Assembly (NCBI RefSeq): GCF_027257955.1
Contig: NZ_JANZNQ010000002.1
Span: forward strand, 62,001 to 126,000
DNA length: 64,000 nt
From: Zhongshania aquatica
Lineage (GTDB): Bacteria; Pseudomonadota; Gammaproteobacteria; Pseudomonadales; Spongiibacteraceae
Direction of reading: 5' to 3'
In this document: one piece after another, positions 37,968 through 49,100 of the stretch
Position numbering within the stretch: the stretch's first letter is position 1
Layout of the letters: each line of letters opens with the position of its first letter
Position numbers and translations under genes: made by a program
Notes under the pieces: model-generated
Database searches by the model: none
What the model was told of the DNA's origin: nothing
The model's input: the letters and a program-made list of their open reading frames with translations, nothing else

Positions 37968-39326
37968 CTAAAGGCGCAACACATCGTTATATAAAGCAAA
38001 AACCATCACAAATACTACTAGCACCAAGCCCAGCTGATTAGCCCAGACCTGCACCTGCTCTCCCACCGGCTTGCCTGTCAACCACTCAATTAGAGCGTAG
38101 GCAATGTGTCCGCCATCTAACACGGGAACCGGCAATAAGTTCAATACCGCAAGACTGATACTCAGCAATGCTAAAAAGGTCAGCCAAGAAAAAAATCCGT
38201 ACTGCACTGAAGAGCTCGCCACTTTAGCAATGGTTATCGGCCCACTCAAGTTTTTCGGCGACAACAGCCCCATCAACATCTTTTTTATTGAAGATAAGGT
38301 AAACGCACTCATTTTCCATGTTTTGTCAACCGCTGCGACCGCCGCAGAAGCAACACCATACTGCATAGTTCGCTGCATCTCCTCTGGCCACGATGGCATC
38401 GCAACGCCAACCCCTACATAACCGTAGGCATGGGATTCTTCATCAAGCTTACGCTCGGGTGTAATCGTTAATGCCACTGGCTGCCCATCGCGCTCAACAA
38501 CAACAGAAACCGGCGACTCAGGCTTATTTCTAACCAGTTCAACCCACTCCTGCCACGACGCTACTGATTGGCCATCGGCCTCGACCACCAGATCTCCCGC
38601 TAGCATTCCGGAACGCTCGGCGGGGCTTTCAGGCATAACACTTTCAATTTTCGGGACCACTTCGGGTACAAATAACGTAACACCTAGTTCTCGAACGGGA
38701 TTGGGCTCTTCTATGTCGTGCATCCAATCCGTCAATATCACCGAACGTTCAGTCACTACGTCAGAGTCCGCTGAGCGCATAGTAAAATGGACTTCGCCGT
38801 CTTCGCCAATACGATTCAGTAGCTGTAGCTGCAACGCTTCCCATGTCGGCGTGCTTTCGCCATCAACTGACAAAAACTCTTGCCCCGCAATGATTCCTGC
38901 TCGCTCCGCTAGAGAACCTGCATCAACCTTTGCCACAATTGGTGCGACGCCGCTAACGCCGTTAAGAAACACTAGCCAATATACAAATATCGCCAGAATA
39001 AAATTTGCCATCGGCCCAGCGGCAGCAATAGCAATTCGAGAACGTGGTGAAGCGCGATTGAATGTCTGATCCAGCAATTCATCTGGCACCGGCCCTTCGC
39101 GCTCATCTAACATTTTTACGTAGCCGCCGAGAGGAATTCCCGCCACAACATATTCTGTGCCGCTCCGATCAGACCAAGACAGTAATGGCTTGCCAAAACC
39201 AATAGAGAAGCGCAAAACCTTTACGCCACAGCGTCGTGCAACCCAGAAATGGCCGAATTCATGCACCGCAACTAAAATGGCCAGGGTTAGCAATGTCACT
39301 AAAATAGTTTGCAAAATATCTAGCAC
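37968..39326 (-). CDS. rseP: Site-2 protease RseP
   Basis: Inner-membrane zinc metalloprotease that cuts anti-sigma-E factor within the membrane. The 452-residue protein has HEFGH (HExxH) in the first helix near residue 22, two PDZ domains in the periplasm, and the LNLLPVPVLDGGH motif near residue 398 that supplies the third zinc ligand. The GTG start at 39326 has AGGGCG about 6 bases upstream. It lies between dxr and bamA as in most gammaproteobacteria. Confidence 0.97.
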   Translation of the reverse strand: MLDILQTILVTLLTLAILVAVHEFGHFWVARRCGVKVLRFSIGFGKPLLSWSDRSGTEYVVAGIPLGGYVKMLDEREGPVPDELLDQTFNRASPRSRIAIAAAGPMANFILAIFVYWLVFLNGVSGVAPIVAKVDAGSLAERAGIIAGQEFLSVDGESTPTWEALQLQLLNRIGEDGEVHFTMRSADSDVVTERSVILTDWMHDIEEPNPVRELGVTLFVPEVVPKIESVMPESPAERSGMLAGDLVVEADGQSVASWQEWVELVRNKPESPVSVVVERDGQPVALTITPERKLDEESHAYGYVGVGVAMPSWPEEMQRTMQYGVASAAVAAVDKTWKMSAFTLSSIKKMLMGLLSPKNLSGPITIAKVASSSVQYGFFSWLTFLALLSISLAVLNLLPVPVLDGGHIAYALIEWLTGKPVGEQVQVWANQLGLVLVVFVMVFALYNDVLRL

Positions 39327-39390
39327 GTTTTTCGCCCTATACGCTAAGTGATCACATTTATTGTTATCACCTAGAAGTGTCTATTTTCGG

Positions 39391-40584
39391 CTAAGCCGAT
39401 GTTTTCGCTGTAATTATCTCTATCGCGCAAACCCGAGAATCACTGTCCGCTTGTTGGACATCCGCGAGTGTCAGCGGTTCAACAATTTTTACCTTTGCCA
39501 TAACTTGCTCTATGACCGTCGCAATACTAACAAAATTCAACCGACCACTGAGAAAAGCTTCAACGGCAACTTCATTTGCCGCATTTAATACCGCGGGCGC
39601 TGTACCGCCGCGTGCTGCAGCCTCTCTGGCCAGCCTTAAACACGGAAAGCGCTGCTCATCAGGGGCTTCAAAATCTAACCGCGCCTGCGCAATAATATCT
39701 AAACTTCCCACGCCAGACACAATGCGCTCCGGCCACGCCAAAGCATGAGCTATGGGTGTGCGCATATCGGGATTTCCAAGCTGCGCCAAAATAGAGCCGT
39801 CAATATACTCAACCATAGAATGAATAACACTCTGAGGATGAACAATAATATCGATATTTGAGGCATCTGTGTGAAATAACCAACACGCCTCGATTAGCTC
39901 CAGCCCCTTATTCATCATAGTCGCCGAATCGACGGATATTTTTCGTCCCATTGACCAATTAGGATGCGCGCAGGCTTGATCTGGAGTGACGCCAACTAAA
40001 TCAGCCAACGGCGTCGTTCGAAATGGCCCACCAGACCCCGTCAATAAAATACGCTGAACACCCTTAGAAAACGGACGCTCTTGCTCGGCGCTAGAAGAAT
40101 TTTGAATTGGAAGGCACTGGAAGATCGCATTGTGTTCGCTATCTATCGGAAGCAATGTCGCACCATAACGTGCAACCGCATCCATAAATAACGGCCCAGC
40201 CATAACTAAGGCTTCTTTATTGGCTAGCAGCACTTTCTTACCCGCCTCGACAGCGGACATCGTTGGCAGTAAACCTGCAGCGCCCACAATAGCCGCCATG
40301 GTGACATCGGCCTCGCGCGCCACTGCACACAATCCGGCTTCGCCACTGAGCACTTGCGTACCAATACCTTCTTTCGCAAGTTTGCCAGCAAACTCCACGG
40401 CCAATGATTCATCAGCGAGCACGGCATAGCGCGGGGAAAATACTTTAACTTGCTCAAAAAGTGCGTCTAAGCTGCGATTTGCTGTTAAGGCATAAACAGC
40501 ATAGCGTTCTGGATGACGAGCGAGAACATCTAGGGTACTGACACCAATAGAGCCGGTAGACCCTAATACAGTGACTGTCTGCAT
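39391..40584 (-). CDS. dxr: 1-deoxy-D-xylulose 5-phosphate reductoisomerase
   Basis: Second step of the MEP isoprenoid pathway. The NADPH-binding motif is [15 protein letters not shown] at the N-terminus, the metal site is in [14 protein letters not shown] (about residue 150), and [12 protein letters not shown] closes the C-terminal domain. Start 40584 ([14 protein letters not shown]) forms TAATG with the cdsA stop and gives 397 residues; an ATG nine bases upstream is an alternative. IspG for the same pathway is also in the window. Confidence 0.97.
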   Translation of the reverse strand: MQTVTVLGSTGSIGVSTLDVLARHPERYAVYALTANRSLDALFEQVKVFSPRYAVLADESLAVEFAGKLAKEGIGTQVLSGEAGLCAVAREADVTMAAIVGAAGLLPTMSAVEAGKKVLLANKEALVMAGPLFMDAVARYGATLLPIDSEHNAIFQCLPIQNSSSAEQERPFSKGVQRILLTGSGGPFRTTPLADLVGVTPDQACAHPNWSMGRKISVDSATMMNKGLELIEACWLFHTDASNIDIIVHPQSVIHSMVEYIDGSILAQLGNPDMRTPIAHALAWPERIVSGVGSLDIIAQARLDFEAPDEQRFPCLRLAREAAARGGTAPAVLNAANEVAVEAFLSGRLNFVSIATVIEQVMAKVKIVEPLTLADVQQADSDSRVCAIEIITAKTSA

Positions 40585-41432
40585 TACACCCATCCCGTAG
40601 CCATCATTCCTAAGGCAAACACCGGCGCCGCAGCGGTGATACTGTCTATGCGATCCATAATGCCGCCATGGCCAGGCAATAAATGACCACTATCTTTAAT
40701 ACCGCGATGGCGCTTAACCATACTTTCCAACAAATCGCCCAATACAGAGGCCAACACCGTAACCGTTACTAAGCAAAGCAGCGGCAATAAACCTATAGGA
40801 ATCGCGCCCGGCAACACTTTATTTAGTCCAAACCACAAACACACTGCCAACAAAGTGCTTGTGCCTAAACCGCCCCAAAATCCGGCCCACGATTTACCCG
40901 GACTCACCGCTGGCGCAAGCTTGGCGTTACCAAAAGCACGCCCGACAAAATACGCACCTATATCAGCGAAGGCAACGAGCGCAATAACTAGTAATATGAG
41001 CCATACGCCGCTCTCTAAACTTCGTAAATAGCACAGTGCCAACCAAGCGGGAATCAATACAATTAAGCCCATAAAGGCCCGCATCCAGCACGAACCCCAC
41101 AAGCCAGCACTGAGGGGATAAGACTTAACCCAAAGCAATGCAATTGCCCACCAAAGTCCGGCGGCGATGACAACATCCTGTACCTCGGCTTGGACCACCG
41201 CATCAAACAGTGCTGTTTTCCATGCCACTGCGGCCATCAATACGGCGCTACCTAGTACGTAGGCAACCCGGGAAATCTTGCTTGACAGGCCGCTTAAATC
41301 AGACCATTCCCAAGCCGCCAACAAAACAACAATGGCAAACACTAGGGACAATAGCGGCATAGACAAATACGCCAGGGCGGCCAACAGTGCTCCTACGATC
41401 AACACCGCGGTGATGACCCGCTGCTTTAGCAT
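40584..41432 (-). CDS. cdsA: Phosphatidate cytidylyltransferase
   Basis: Integral membrane enzyme making CDP-diacylglycerol from phosphatidate and CTP. The 282-residue protein has about eight hydrophobic helices and the family signature [18 protein letters not shown] followed by IMDRIDS near the C-terminus. [16 protein letters not shown] is the other conserved segment. It starts 12 bases after uppS and overlaps dxr. Confidence 0.97.
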   Translation of the reverse strand: MLKQRVITAVLIVGALLAALAYLSMPLLSLVFAIVVLLAAWEWSDLSGLSSKISRVAYVLGSAVLMAAVAWKTALFDAVVQAEVQDVVIAAGLWWAIALLWVKSYPLSAGLWGSCWMRAFMGLIVLIPAWLALCYLRSLESGVWLILLVIALVAFADIGAYFVGRAFGNAKLAPAVSPGKSWAGFWGGLGTSTLLAVCLWFGLNKVLPGAIPIGLLPLLCLVTVTVLASVLGDLLESMVKRHRGIKDSGHLLPGHGGIMDRIDSITAAAPVFALGMMATGWV

Positions 41433-41444
41433 AAACTGATACCT

Positions 41445-42203
41445 CTACTCCGGCGTTTCTAAATTATTATTGTCTTCGCGACCACCAAACCGGCGGTCTC
41501 GATTGGCGTATGCTTCTAAAGCCTTATCGAGTTGCTCATCGTTAAAATCAGGCCAGAAACAATCTGTAAAATACAACTCGCTGTAGGCTAATTGCCAAAG
41601 TAAAAAATTACTTATTCGCTGCTCACCGGCTGTGCGGATACACAGATCAGGCTTGGGAACGTCCGCGAGCGCGACATGACTGTCAAACAGTTCAATACTA
41701 AACTCATCCGTTGTTAATTCGCCCGCTTTAACTCTCTCAGCCATAACCTTAGCCGCATTAACGATATCCCACTGACCACCGTAATCGACTGCGATAACTA
41801 GCTGAGTGTCTCGATTAAACCGAGTTAACTGCTCGCTATAATCCATTTGCTTACGCAAGGCAGACGAAAACTGACTGCGCTCACCAATAAAACGCATCCG
41901 CACACCATCGGCATGTAACTGCTTGGTTTCGCTGTCGAGATAGCTTGAAAACAGCCGCATTAGGGCTTGGACTTCGAGAGATGGGCGCTGCCAATTTTCA
42001 CTAGAAAACGCAAACAAGGTGACAATTTCGACACCCCGCTCGCGGGTTTTCTTAAGTAATGGACGTATAACTTCTACACCGGCACGATGACCAGCGGAGG
42101 ATTTTAAACCATTCTGCTTCGCCCAACGGTTGTTGCCATCCATAATGATGGCAACATGACGGGGAATACTTTTAGGCGCGGATTCCCGCGTTGTTACTGC
42201 CAT
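41445..42203 (-). CDS. uppS: Undecaprenyl diphosphate synthase
   Basis: Cis-prenyltransferase that makes the C55 carrier lipid for peptidoglycan and LPS. The catalytic Asp is in IIMDGNNRWA near residue 22, followed by GHRAGVEVIRPLL, LFAFSSENWQRP and the C-terminal DLCIRTAGEQRISNFLLWQLAYSE substrate-binding block. Length of 252 residues is normal. It sits 21 bases after frr. Confidence 0.97.
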   Translation of the reverse strand: MAVTTRESAPKSIPRHVAIIMDGNNRWAKQNGLKSSAGHRAGVEVIRPLLKKTRERGVEIVTLFAFSSENWQRPSLEVQALMRLFSSYLDSETKQLHADGVRMRFIGERSQFSSALRKQMDYSEQLTRFNRDTQLVIAVDYGGQWDIVNAAKVMAERVKAGELTTDEFSIELFDSHVALADVPKPDLCIRTAGEQRISNFLLWQLAYSELYFTDCFWPDFNDEQLDKALEAYANRDRRFGGREDNNNLETPE

Positions 42204-42224
42204 TGAAACAATTCAGCTCGCCGC

Positions 42225-42782
42225 TCAAATTTCCATCAGGTCGGCTTCTTTCGCCACCAGTGCCTTATCAACCTCAGCAATAAACTGATCGGTGATTTTT
42301 TGCACATCATCCTGCGCGCGACGCTCTTCGTCTTCGCTGATTGCCTTCTCTTTTAATAAATCTTTCACGTCAGACAACACTTCGCGACGGGCACTGCGGA
42401 TAGACACCCGGGCGCTTTCCGCTTCTTGACGAGCTTGTTTTATATAACCCTTCCGCGTTTCTTCGGTCAGCATCGGCATCGGAATACGAATAACCGTGCC
42501 AGCGGTGCTGGGGTTTAGACCTAGATCCGACTTCATGATGGCTTTCTCGACATCGGGAACAATATTCTTTTCCCACGGCGTCACAATCAATGTACGCGCA
42601 TCTTCCACACCAATATTTGCCACTTGAGACAATGGCGTATCAGTACCGTAATACGACACGCGCAAGCCATCCAGTAAACTGGGATGTGCACGACCGGTGC
42701 GAATCTTATTAAAATGACTACCTAAAGCCTCTATAGCCTTGGCCATACGCTGTTTAGCGTCTTCCTTTAACTCATTTATCAC
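42225..42782 (-). CDS. frr: Ribosome recycling factor
   Basis: Splits post-termination ribosomes together with EF-G. The GTG at 42782 ([13 protein letters not shown]) is the likely start: GGAG lies 8 bases upstream and the product then has 185 residues, the family norm. It therefore overlaps the 3' end of pyrH by 11 bases. The conserved core is [26 protein letters not shown]. Confidence 0.97.
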   Translation of the reverse strand: MINELKEDAKQRMAKAIEALGSHFNKIRTGRAHPSLLDGLRVSYYGTDTPLSQVANIGVEDARTLIVTPWEKNIVPDVEKAIMKSDLGLNPSTAGTVIRIPMPMLTEETRKGYIKQARQEAESARVSIRSARREVLSDVKDLLKEKAISEDEERRAQDDVQKITDQFIAEVDKALVAKEADLMEI

Positions 42783-43533
42783 GACGTTTCTCCTCTCGTG
42801 TTGCAGCGGCGCCAACCAGAGTTCCCTCTTCGCCACCCACCACTATATTTAACAAAGCTCCCTGCTGCTCCATTGCAAACACACGCAACGGCATATTATG
42901 GTCGCGACATAAACAGATCGCAGTCAAATCCATAACCTCGAGCTTCTTATCTAGCACTTCATCATAACTAAGGTAATCATATTTGACAGCATCGGGGTCG
43001 CGCATCGGATCTGCGCTGTAAACACCGTCTACCTTAGTGGCTTTCAAAACCAGGTCCGCATCAACCTCAATACCGCGTAGACACGCTGCAGAGTCGGTTG
43101 TAAAAAACGGATTGCCTGTGCCCGCAGCAAAAATAACCACTTCACCACGTGATAACAGACGGATTGCCTTGCGACGATCATAGTGATCAACCACCCCACT
43201 CATGGGAATAGCAGACATCACCGAAGATTTAATATTACTGCGCTCAAGTGCATCGCGAAGCGCCAAGGCATTCATCACCGTCGCCAACATACCCATATGG
43301 TCGCCAGTAACACGATCTAAACCTGCCGTTTGCAAAGCAGCGCCACGGAATAAGTTTCCGCCACCCACGACTAAACCAACCTGTACACCGATGCCAACCA
43401 ATTGACCAACTTCAAGCGCCATCCGGTCTAGCACTTTGGGATCGATACCAAACCCCAGGCCTCCCATCAAAGCTTCACCACTTAATTTAAGCAGTATGCG
43501 CTTGTATTTCTTATCCCGACTTTGGCTAGACAT
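42772..43533 (-). CDS. pyrH: UMP kinase
   Basis: Phosphorylates UMP to UDP; allosterically regulated by GTP and UTP. The 253-residue amino-acid-kinase-fold protein has [13 protein letters not shown] at the start, [12 protein letters not shown] (phosphate loop), [18 protein letters not shown] and a C-terminal basic extension ([11 protein letters not shown]). It lies 92 bases after tsf, beyond the tsf terminator, so it probably has its own promoter as well. Confidence 0.98.
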   Translation of the reverse strand: MSSQSRDKKYKRILLKLSGEALMGGLGFGIDPKVLDRMALEVGQLVGIGVQVGLVVGGGNLFRGAALQTAGLDRVTGDHMGMLATVMNALALRDALERSNIKSSVMSAIPMSGVVDHYDRRKAIRLLSRGEVVIFAAGTGNPFFTTDSAACLRGIEVDADLVLKATKVDGVYSADPMRDPDAVKYDYLSYDEVLDKKLEVMDLTAICLCRDHNMPLRVFAMEQQGALLNIVVGGEEGTLVGAAATREEKRRDK

Positions 43534-43592
43534 TACCCTACCTCACCACATTACACGATATTTTAAAGACACCTGCATATCGCCTATAGTAA

Positions 43593-43614
43593 AGCGGGGC
43601 CCGCAGGCCCCGCT
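43593..43614 (-). terminator. GC-rich hairpin after tsf
   Basis: On the minus strand AGCGGGGCC and GGCCCCGCT pair in a perfect 9-bp stem with a 4-base loop, 12 bases past the tsf stop at 43626. The following bases are TT then ACTATA, a weak T-tract, so termination may be partial with read-through into pyrH. Confidence 0.7.
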
Positions 43615-43625
43615 AACTTAGTGGC

Positions 43626-44489
43626 TTAGCCTTTCAGCTGAGCAGCCACCTCGGCGGCAAAATCCACTTCTTCTTTCTCAATACCTTCACCCACTTCAAA
43701 ACGAATGAAAGACTGAATGTCAGCATTGCTGTTTTTCAGTAATTTGCCAACAGTAAGTTCTGGCTCTTTAACAAACGCTTGATCAACCAGTGAGTTCTCA
43801 GACAGGAACTTACGAATACGACCTTCAATCATTTTTTCGATGATTTCTGCAGGCTTACCGCTTTCAGCGGCTTGCGCAGTGAAGATCTCACGCTCTTTAA
43901 CGATTTCTTCGTCAGGCATGTCGGCAGATTTCGCTACGCGGGGGTTAACCGCAGCAACGTGCATAGCAACATCGCGAGCCAATTCTGCGTCGCCGCCTTT
44001 TAGCGCAACCAATACCGCTATACGGTTATTAGAATGCACATAGCTATCAACTACGCCATCCTCAGCACTAACAACCAAAGAGCGACGTACAGAGATATTC
44101 TCGCCAATTTTTTGAACCAGTGCTTCACGTGCAGACTCTAGTTCGCCGTTCATCAGCTCAGCAACGTCAGTTGCTTTGGTGGCGAATGCTTTATCGACAA
44201 CCTGTGCTACGAATGCGAGGAAACCTGCATCACGCGCCACGAAATCAGTTTCGCTGTTAACTTCAACAACAACACCGTAGCTGCCATCATCAGCAACTTT
44301 CGTACTAACTACGCCATCAGCTGCAGTACGGCCCGCTTTTTTAGCCGCCTTCATACCGCTAGACTTGCGCATTTCTTCAATCGCTAAATCGATATCGCCA
44401 TTTGCATCGTTGAGTGCTTTTTTACACTCCATCATGCCAAGACCGGTACGATCACGTAATTCTTTAACCATTGATGCTGTTACAGCCAT
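43626..44489 (-). CDS. tsf: Translation elongation factor Ts
   Basis: Nucleotide-exchange factor for EF-Tu. The 287-residue protein has the N-terminal [34 protein letters not shown]-like domain and the core [14 protein letters not shown] that contacts EF-Tu. The C-terminus shows the usual coiled-coil and dimer core. It follows rpsB, with a strong hairpin in between. Confidence 0.98.
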   Translation of the reverse strand: MAVTASMVKELRDRTGLGMMECKKALNDANGDIDLAIEEMRKSSGMKAAKKAGRTAADGVVSTKVADDGSYGVVVEVNSETDFVARDAGFLAFVAQVVDKAFATKATDVAELMNGELESAREALVQKIGENISVRRSLVVSAEDGVVDSYVHSNNRIAVLVALKGGDAELARDVAMHVAAVNPRVAKSADMPDEEIVKEREIFTAQAAESGKPAEIIEKMIEGRIRKFLSENSLVDQAFVKEPELTVGKLLKNSNADIQSFIRFEVGEGIEKEEVDFAAEVAAQLKG

Positions 44490-44573
44490 CCTAAAATCCT
44501 CTAGATTAACTTAAGTGTATTAACTCAAGTGTGAGATCAGATACTAAATTGATTATCTGCTCGGTCAATATCC

Positions 44574-44598
44574 AAAAAAAGGGGGCCGTGCCCCCTTT
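44574..44598 (-). terminator. Rho-independent (attenuating) terminator between rpsB and tsf
   Basis: On the minus strand AAAGGGGGC pairs with GCCCCC-TTT around a 3-base loop and runs into seven T. It is 23 bases past the rpsB stop. Because tsf follows on the same strand with about 85 bases between, it probably reduces tsf relative to rpsB, or tsf has its own promoter. Confidence 0.85.
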
Positions 44599-44621
44599 CG
44601 CAGACTGCTTAGCGGGCGAGA

Positions 44622-45365
44622 TTACTCGGCAGCGCTTTCGCCTTCTGGTGCAACTTCAACAAACTCGTCTTTAGCAACAACGTCGTTAGCAGCCGCGTTA
44701 ATAGCAACGTCGGCAACTGCAGTGACGTACAATTTAATCGCACGAATTGCATCGTCATTACCTGGAATAACAAAATCAACGCCATCTGGGTTGCTGTTGG
44801 TATCAACAATACCAAACACTGGAATACCCAGCTTATTGGCTTCTTGAATAGCAATCCGCTCATGATCAACGTCGATGACAAACAACGCATCTGGCAGACC
44901 AGACATATCTTTAATACCGCCAATGGAGCGCTCAAGCTTCTCCATATCACGGCGACGCATCAGCGCCTCTTTCTTGGTTAGCTTGTCAAAAGTACCATCT
45001 AGGCTTTGTGCTTCAAGCTCACGCAGGCGACGTACTGATTGACGAATAGTTTTGTAGTTAGTGAGCATGCCGCCCAACCAACGGTGGCTTACAAAAGGCA
45101 TACCGGCACGGGCTGCTTGCTCACCAATAATCTTGCTTGCTGCACGCTTAGTACCAACAAATAGGATTTTATTCTTATTTGCTGCCATTTTGGCGATAGC
45201 ATCCAGCGCATTGTTCATTGCTGGAACAGTGTGCTCGAGGTTAATAATGTGGATCTTGTTACGAGCACCAAAAATGAAAGGAGCCATTTTGGGGTTCCAG
45301 TAACGAGTCTGGTGACCAAAGTGAACGCCGGCTTGCAGCATTTCACGCATACTTACATGAGACAT
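44622..45365 (-). CDS. rpsB: 30S ribosomal protein S2
   Basis: Essential protein of the small subunit, 247 residues. It begins [26 protein letters not shown] and includes the [14 protein letters not shown] and [25 protein letters not shown] signatures. The ATG is preceded by AAGGAAAAA. A long leader upstream is likely the target of S2 autoregulation, known in E. coli for rpsB-tsf. Confidence 0.98.
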   Translation of the reverse strand: MSHVSMREMLQAGVHFGHQTRYWNPKMAPFIFGARNKIHIINLEHTVPAMNNALDAIAKMAANKNKILFVGTKRAASKIIGEQAARAGMPFVSHRWLGGMLTNYKTIRQSVRRLRELEAQSLDGTFDKLTKKEALMRRRDMEKLERSIGGIKDMSGLPDALFVIDVDHERIAIQEANKLGIPVFGIVDTNSNPDGVDFVIPGNDDAIRAIKLYVTAVADVAINAAANDVVAKDEFVEVAPEGESAAE

Positions 45366-45530
45366 GATTTTTCCTTAATAAACATCGGGTTACAAACTTG
45401 CAGAGATCCCATAACCCAACCCCAACTCACGTTGAAGCACCCGGGATTACGTGCCGATTCCTGCGCGTCATTAATCCAATAACAGCTCGAGCCATTATTG
45501 GGGCGCGTATTTATACCACAGTGCCTCAAT
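45366..45530 (-). promoter_or_regulatory. rpsB promoter and structured 5' leader
   Basis: On the minus strand TGGTATAAA (an extended -10, about 45519-45511) precedes a leader of roughly 140 bases to the rpsB ATG. The leader opens with a hairpin whose 7-bp arms CCAATAA and TTATTGG lie at 45501-45495 and 45482-45476. E. coli rpsB has a structured leader through which S2 represses its own synthesis. The motif identity here is inferred from position and structure, not from an alignment. Confidence 0.5.
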
Positions 45531-45651
45531 CACATAAAGTAGAAACAGCTTTTGACGCTAAAATTCAGCCATGTCTTCGCTACCTATAAAGCGATGGTTT
45601 ACAATAGACGGCTTTGAAACGTGAGACGAAGCCGGATTCCGGTACTACCCT

Positions 45652-46446
45652 ATGAATGTAAGCATCAAAACACCTGAACAGATTGCCGCGATGCGTATCG
45701 CAGGCCGACTCGCTGCCGACGTCCTAGAAATGATTACTCCGCATGTTAAAGCGGGGATCAGTACTGGTGAGTTAGACCAGATTTGCCATGACTACATCGT
45801 AAACGTGCAAAACGCCATCCCCGCGCCGCTGAATTACAACGGCTTTCCCAAGTCTATTTGCACCTCGGTGAACGAGGTGATTTGTCACGGCATTCCCTCT
45901 GACAAAAAAATACTCAAAGATGGCGACATCCTAAATATTGATGTCACCGTAATAAAAGATGGCTGGCACGGTGACACCAACCGCATGTATTACATCGGTA
46001 ATGTGCCAGATCACGCCAAGCGTTTGTGTGAAGTTACCCAAGAGTGCCTGTACCAAGCAATCGCCCTAGTTAAACCTGGTTGCACACTTAGCGATATCGG
46101 TACGATCATCGCCAAACACGCCCGCAGCAAACACTACAGTGTTGTCGAAGAGTACTGCGGACACGGCATTGGCCTTGTCTTCCACGAAGATCCGCAGGTG
46201 CTTCACTATGGCGAAGGCTATAACCGCCGCAACGATCTCGTCTTAAAGGAAGGCATGACATTCACCATTGAACCGATGATCAATGCGGGAAAGAAACAAA
46301 CCAAACTCAATACTAAAGATGGCTGGACTGTTACCACCAAAGATCGCCGACTTTCAGCACAATGGGAACACACTATGGCGGTCACCGCAGACGGTGTCGA
46401 AGTCCTGACTGCACGCCCCGACGAACCTTTCTATAGAGAGCTATAA
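45652..46446 (+). CDS. map: Methionine aminopeptidase, type I
   Basis: Removes the initiator methionine from nascent proteins; dinuclear metal enzyme with pita-bread fold. The 264-residue protein has metal ligands in LNIDVTVIKDGWHGDTNRM (two Asp), CGHGIGLVFHEDP (His), and FTIEPMI (Glu) and AQWEHTMAV (Glu). It is divergent from rpsB, the usual arrangement, and its TAA overlaps the glnD ATG by one base. Confidence 0.98.
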   Translation: MNVSIKTPEQIAAMRIAGRLAADVLEMITPHVKAGISTGELDQICHDYIVNVQNAIPAPLNYNGFPKSICTSVNEVICHGIPSDKKILKDGDILNIDVTVIKDGWHGDTNRMYYIGNVPDHAKRLCEVTQECLYQAIALVKPGCTLSDIGTIIAKHARSKHYSVVEEYCGHGIGLVFHEDPQVLHYGEGYNRRNDLVLKEGMTFTIEPMINAGKKQTKLNTKDGWTVTTKDRRLSAQWEHTMAVTADGVEVLTARPDEPFYREL

Positions 46447-49100
46447 TGAGTCAATCTGCACTACCGGACATCCATGCGCTGGCGCAGCCCGGTCAGTCGA
46501 TAAAGACCTACAAAAACTACCTTAAAACCCTAGCTGGCAACCTTAAAGAACGCTTTGAGGCCAAGGAAGACATTCGCACGCTGGTATCGATGCGATCCCA
46601 GCAAATCGACGAGTTATTGCAGGGTATTTGGCAAAGCTATCAATGGGGCGACGATATTGCCCTAATAGCCGTAGGCGGCTATGGCCGAGGTGAATTACAA
46701 CCCTATTCAGACATCGACCTCTTGATTCTGACTAGCAACGACAGCCATGACTACCGCGACAACATTGAAAAACTAATCACCCTACTGTGGGATATCAACC
46801 TAGAAATTGGCCACAGCGTTCGCACCCTCGACGAGTGCTGTCAAACCGCCGAAGACGATATCACCGTTGCCACCAATTTAATGGAATCGCGCACCTTAGC
46901 GGGCAACAACGACTTACACACTGAACTGATGAAACGGGTAGGGCCCGAAAACATTTGGCCAAGCAGCGATTTTTTCCGTGCCAAATGGGACGAGCAAATA
47001 CTCCGTCACCGCAAATTCGCAAACTCCGAGTACAACCTAGAGCCCAACGTTAAAAGCTCGCCCGGTGGCTTACGCGACATTCAAATGATTGGCTGGGTAG
47101 TCAAACGTCACTTTGGCGCCCAGTCCATAGACGAGCTAGTTGAACGCCAGTTTCTTAGCGAAGAAGAGTTAAAGACATTAAAAGAAGGTCAAGACTACTT
47201 ATGGAAGGTGCGTTTTGCGCTGCACCTGCTTGCCGGACGCGAAGAAGACCGCCTGCTCTTCGACCATCAACGCACCCTAGCTGAACAATTTGGCTTTACC
47301 GACGGCGACGGCAAACTCGCGGTCGAACAGTTTATGCAGCAGTACTATCGCTGGGTGATGCACCTAGGTGAACTCAACGACGTGCTAATGCAGCATTTTG
47401 ACGAAACAATTTTGCGTGCCTGCGAAGCAGAAACAGTATTCGAAATAAATGCTCGTTTCCGCGTGCGCAATGGCCATATCGAAGTCTGCAATGCCAAGGT
47501 ATTTAACAAAACCCCGTCGGCGCTGATGGAAATTTTCGTTCTAATGGCCAGCAATAACGCCATTGATGGGGTGCGCGCCAGCACCATTCGCCTGATTCGT
47601 AAATCTCACCACCTCATCGACAATCGTTTTCGGGCCGACCCCAAAAATAAGCGCTACTTTTTAGAGTTACTGCGCTCGCCGCAGCGCGTGGCACTCAATC
47701 TGCGCCGCATGAACCGCTTTGGCGTACTTGACAAATTTATTCCTGCGTTCGCGGGCATTGTCGGCCAAATGCAGCACGACCTGTTTCATATTTACTCCGT
47801 CGATGCACATACGATGGAACTCATTAAAAACATCAGCCGTTTCCGCTACCCAAATATGGTGGAAACCTATCCTATGGCCTGCAGGATCATGCAACGTCTA
47901 CCCAAGCCAGAGCTATTGTATTTAGCCGGCTTATTCCATGATATTGCCAAGGGTCGTGGCGGTGACCACTCCAGCCTTGGCGCAGTTGATGCGCGTGAAT
48001 TTTGCGAGCATGTTGGTCTCAATAAACGCGACGGCAACTTAGTCACGTGGTTGGTGGAAAAACACCTTGAGATGTCCTCTGTTTCCCAGCGCAAAGACAT
48101 CCAAGACCCCGAGGTTATTCGTGACTTTGCACTCACCATGGGCGACATCCAGCATCTCGACTACCTCTTCTGCCTTACAGTAGCCGACATCAACGCCACC
48201 AACCCGACGCTATGGACATCGTGGCGCGCCTCCTTGATGCGCCAACTTTATGCGGAAACCCGCCGCGCCCTGCGCCGCGGTTTAGAAAACCCTATCGACA
48301 AACAAGAGTGGATTGCCGAAACCCAATTCGGTGCCATCGAAAAACTCGAAGACTACGGCTTCACTGAGGCAGAAATCCGTGAACTGTGGGCAGATACCGG
48401 CGAAGATTATTTTATTCGCGAACAGATCGACGACATTGTTTGGCACACCCGCGCCATTGCTAGTCGGGTGAAGGCAAATGCGACTGTCGTATTAATAAAG
48501 GAAGGCGGTCTGCTCGATCACGCGGGGGTCAGTCAGATATTCGTACACACCCATGCACGGGTCGGACTTTTCGCCCTGCTCGCTGAGGCGATGGAGCAAC
48601 TTGACCTAAGTATTCAAGACGCCCGTATTTACAATAGCGGCACTGGCTACACACTAGATACGTTTTACGTTCTGGGCGCAGACGGCGAATCCATTGGCGA
48701 CAACCCAAGCCGCATTGCGCAGATCATTGAATATTTGCGTGAACACCTTGAGCACCCAGAGCGTTTCTCTGCCGTTAGCCGTCGCACGCCGCGGCAAATG
48801 CGCTTATTTTCCACACCCACCAGAACTAGCATGACAACCGATCTGAACAAAGGGCAAACGGTTCTCGAAGTAGTTACCCCAGATCGTCCCGGTCTACTGG
48901 CGCGTCTGGGGCGTATTTTCAATACCTATCATATACAACTCCAGAACGCGAAAATCGCCACCCTTGGCGAAAGGGTAGAAGACGTCTTCTTCATTACTGA
49001 CGAAAACCAGCGCCCTATCGACGATCCAAGACTGTGTGAAGAAATTCAGCAGGCGATCTGCCGCGAACTCGATGAAAAGGCAAATAGCAAAATCATATGA
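46446..49100 (+). CDS. glnD: Protein-PII uridylyltransferase/uridylyl-removing enzyme
   Basis: Senses glutamine and adds or removes UMP on PII, setting nitrogen control. The 884-residue protein has an N-terminal nucleotidyltransferase domain (GGYGRGELQPYSDIDLL near residues 77-93), a helical linker, an HD domain for UMP removal (LFHDIAKGRGGDHS near 500), and two C-terminal ACT domains (VFVHTHARVGLFALLAEAM and LEVVTPDRPGLLARLGRIF) that bind glutamine. It overlaps map by one base and dapC by four. Confidence 0.98.
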   Translation: MSQSALPDIHALAQPGQSIKTYKNYLKTLAGNLKERFEAKEDIRTLVSMRSQQIDELLQGIWQSYQWGDDIALIAVGGYGRGELQPYSDIDLLILTSNDSHDYRDNIEKLITLLWDINLEIGHSVRTLDECCQTAEDDITVATNLMESRTLAGNNDLHTELMKRVGPENIWPSSDFFRAKWDEQILRHRKFANSEYNLEPNVKSSPGGLRDIQMIGWVVKRHFGAQSIDELVERQFLSEEELKTLKEGQDYLWKVRFALHLLAGREEDRLLFDHQRTLAEQFGFTDGDGKLAVEQFMQQYYRWVMHLGELNDVLMQHFDETILRACEAETVFEINARFRVRNGHIEVCNAKVFNKTPSALMEIFVLMASNNAIDGVRASTIRLIRKSHHLIDNRFRADPKNKRYFLELLRSPQRVALNLRRMNRFGVLDKFIPAFAGIVGQMQHDLFHIYSVDAHTMELIKNISRFRYPNMVETYPMACRIMQRLPKPELLYLAGLFHDIAKGRGGDHSSLGAVDAREFCEHVGLNKRDGNLVTWLVEKHLEMSSVSQRKDIQDPEVIRDFALTMGDIQHLDYLFCLTVADINATNPTLWTSWRASLMRQLYAETRRALRRGLENPIDKQEWIAETQFGAIEKLEDYGFTEAEIRELWADTGEDYFIREQIDDIVWHTRAIASRVKANATVVLIKEGGLLDHAGVSQIFVHTHARVGLFALLAEAMEQLDLSIQDARIYNSGTGYTLDTFYVLGADGESIGDNPSRIAQIIEYLREHLEHPERFSAVSRRTPRQMRLFSTPTRTSMTTDLNKGQTVLEVVTPDRPGLLARLGRIFNTYHIQLQNAKIATLGERVEDVFFITDENQRPIDDPRLCEEIQQAICRELDEKANSKII

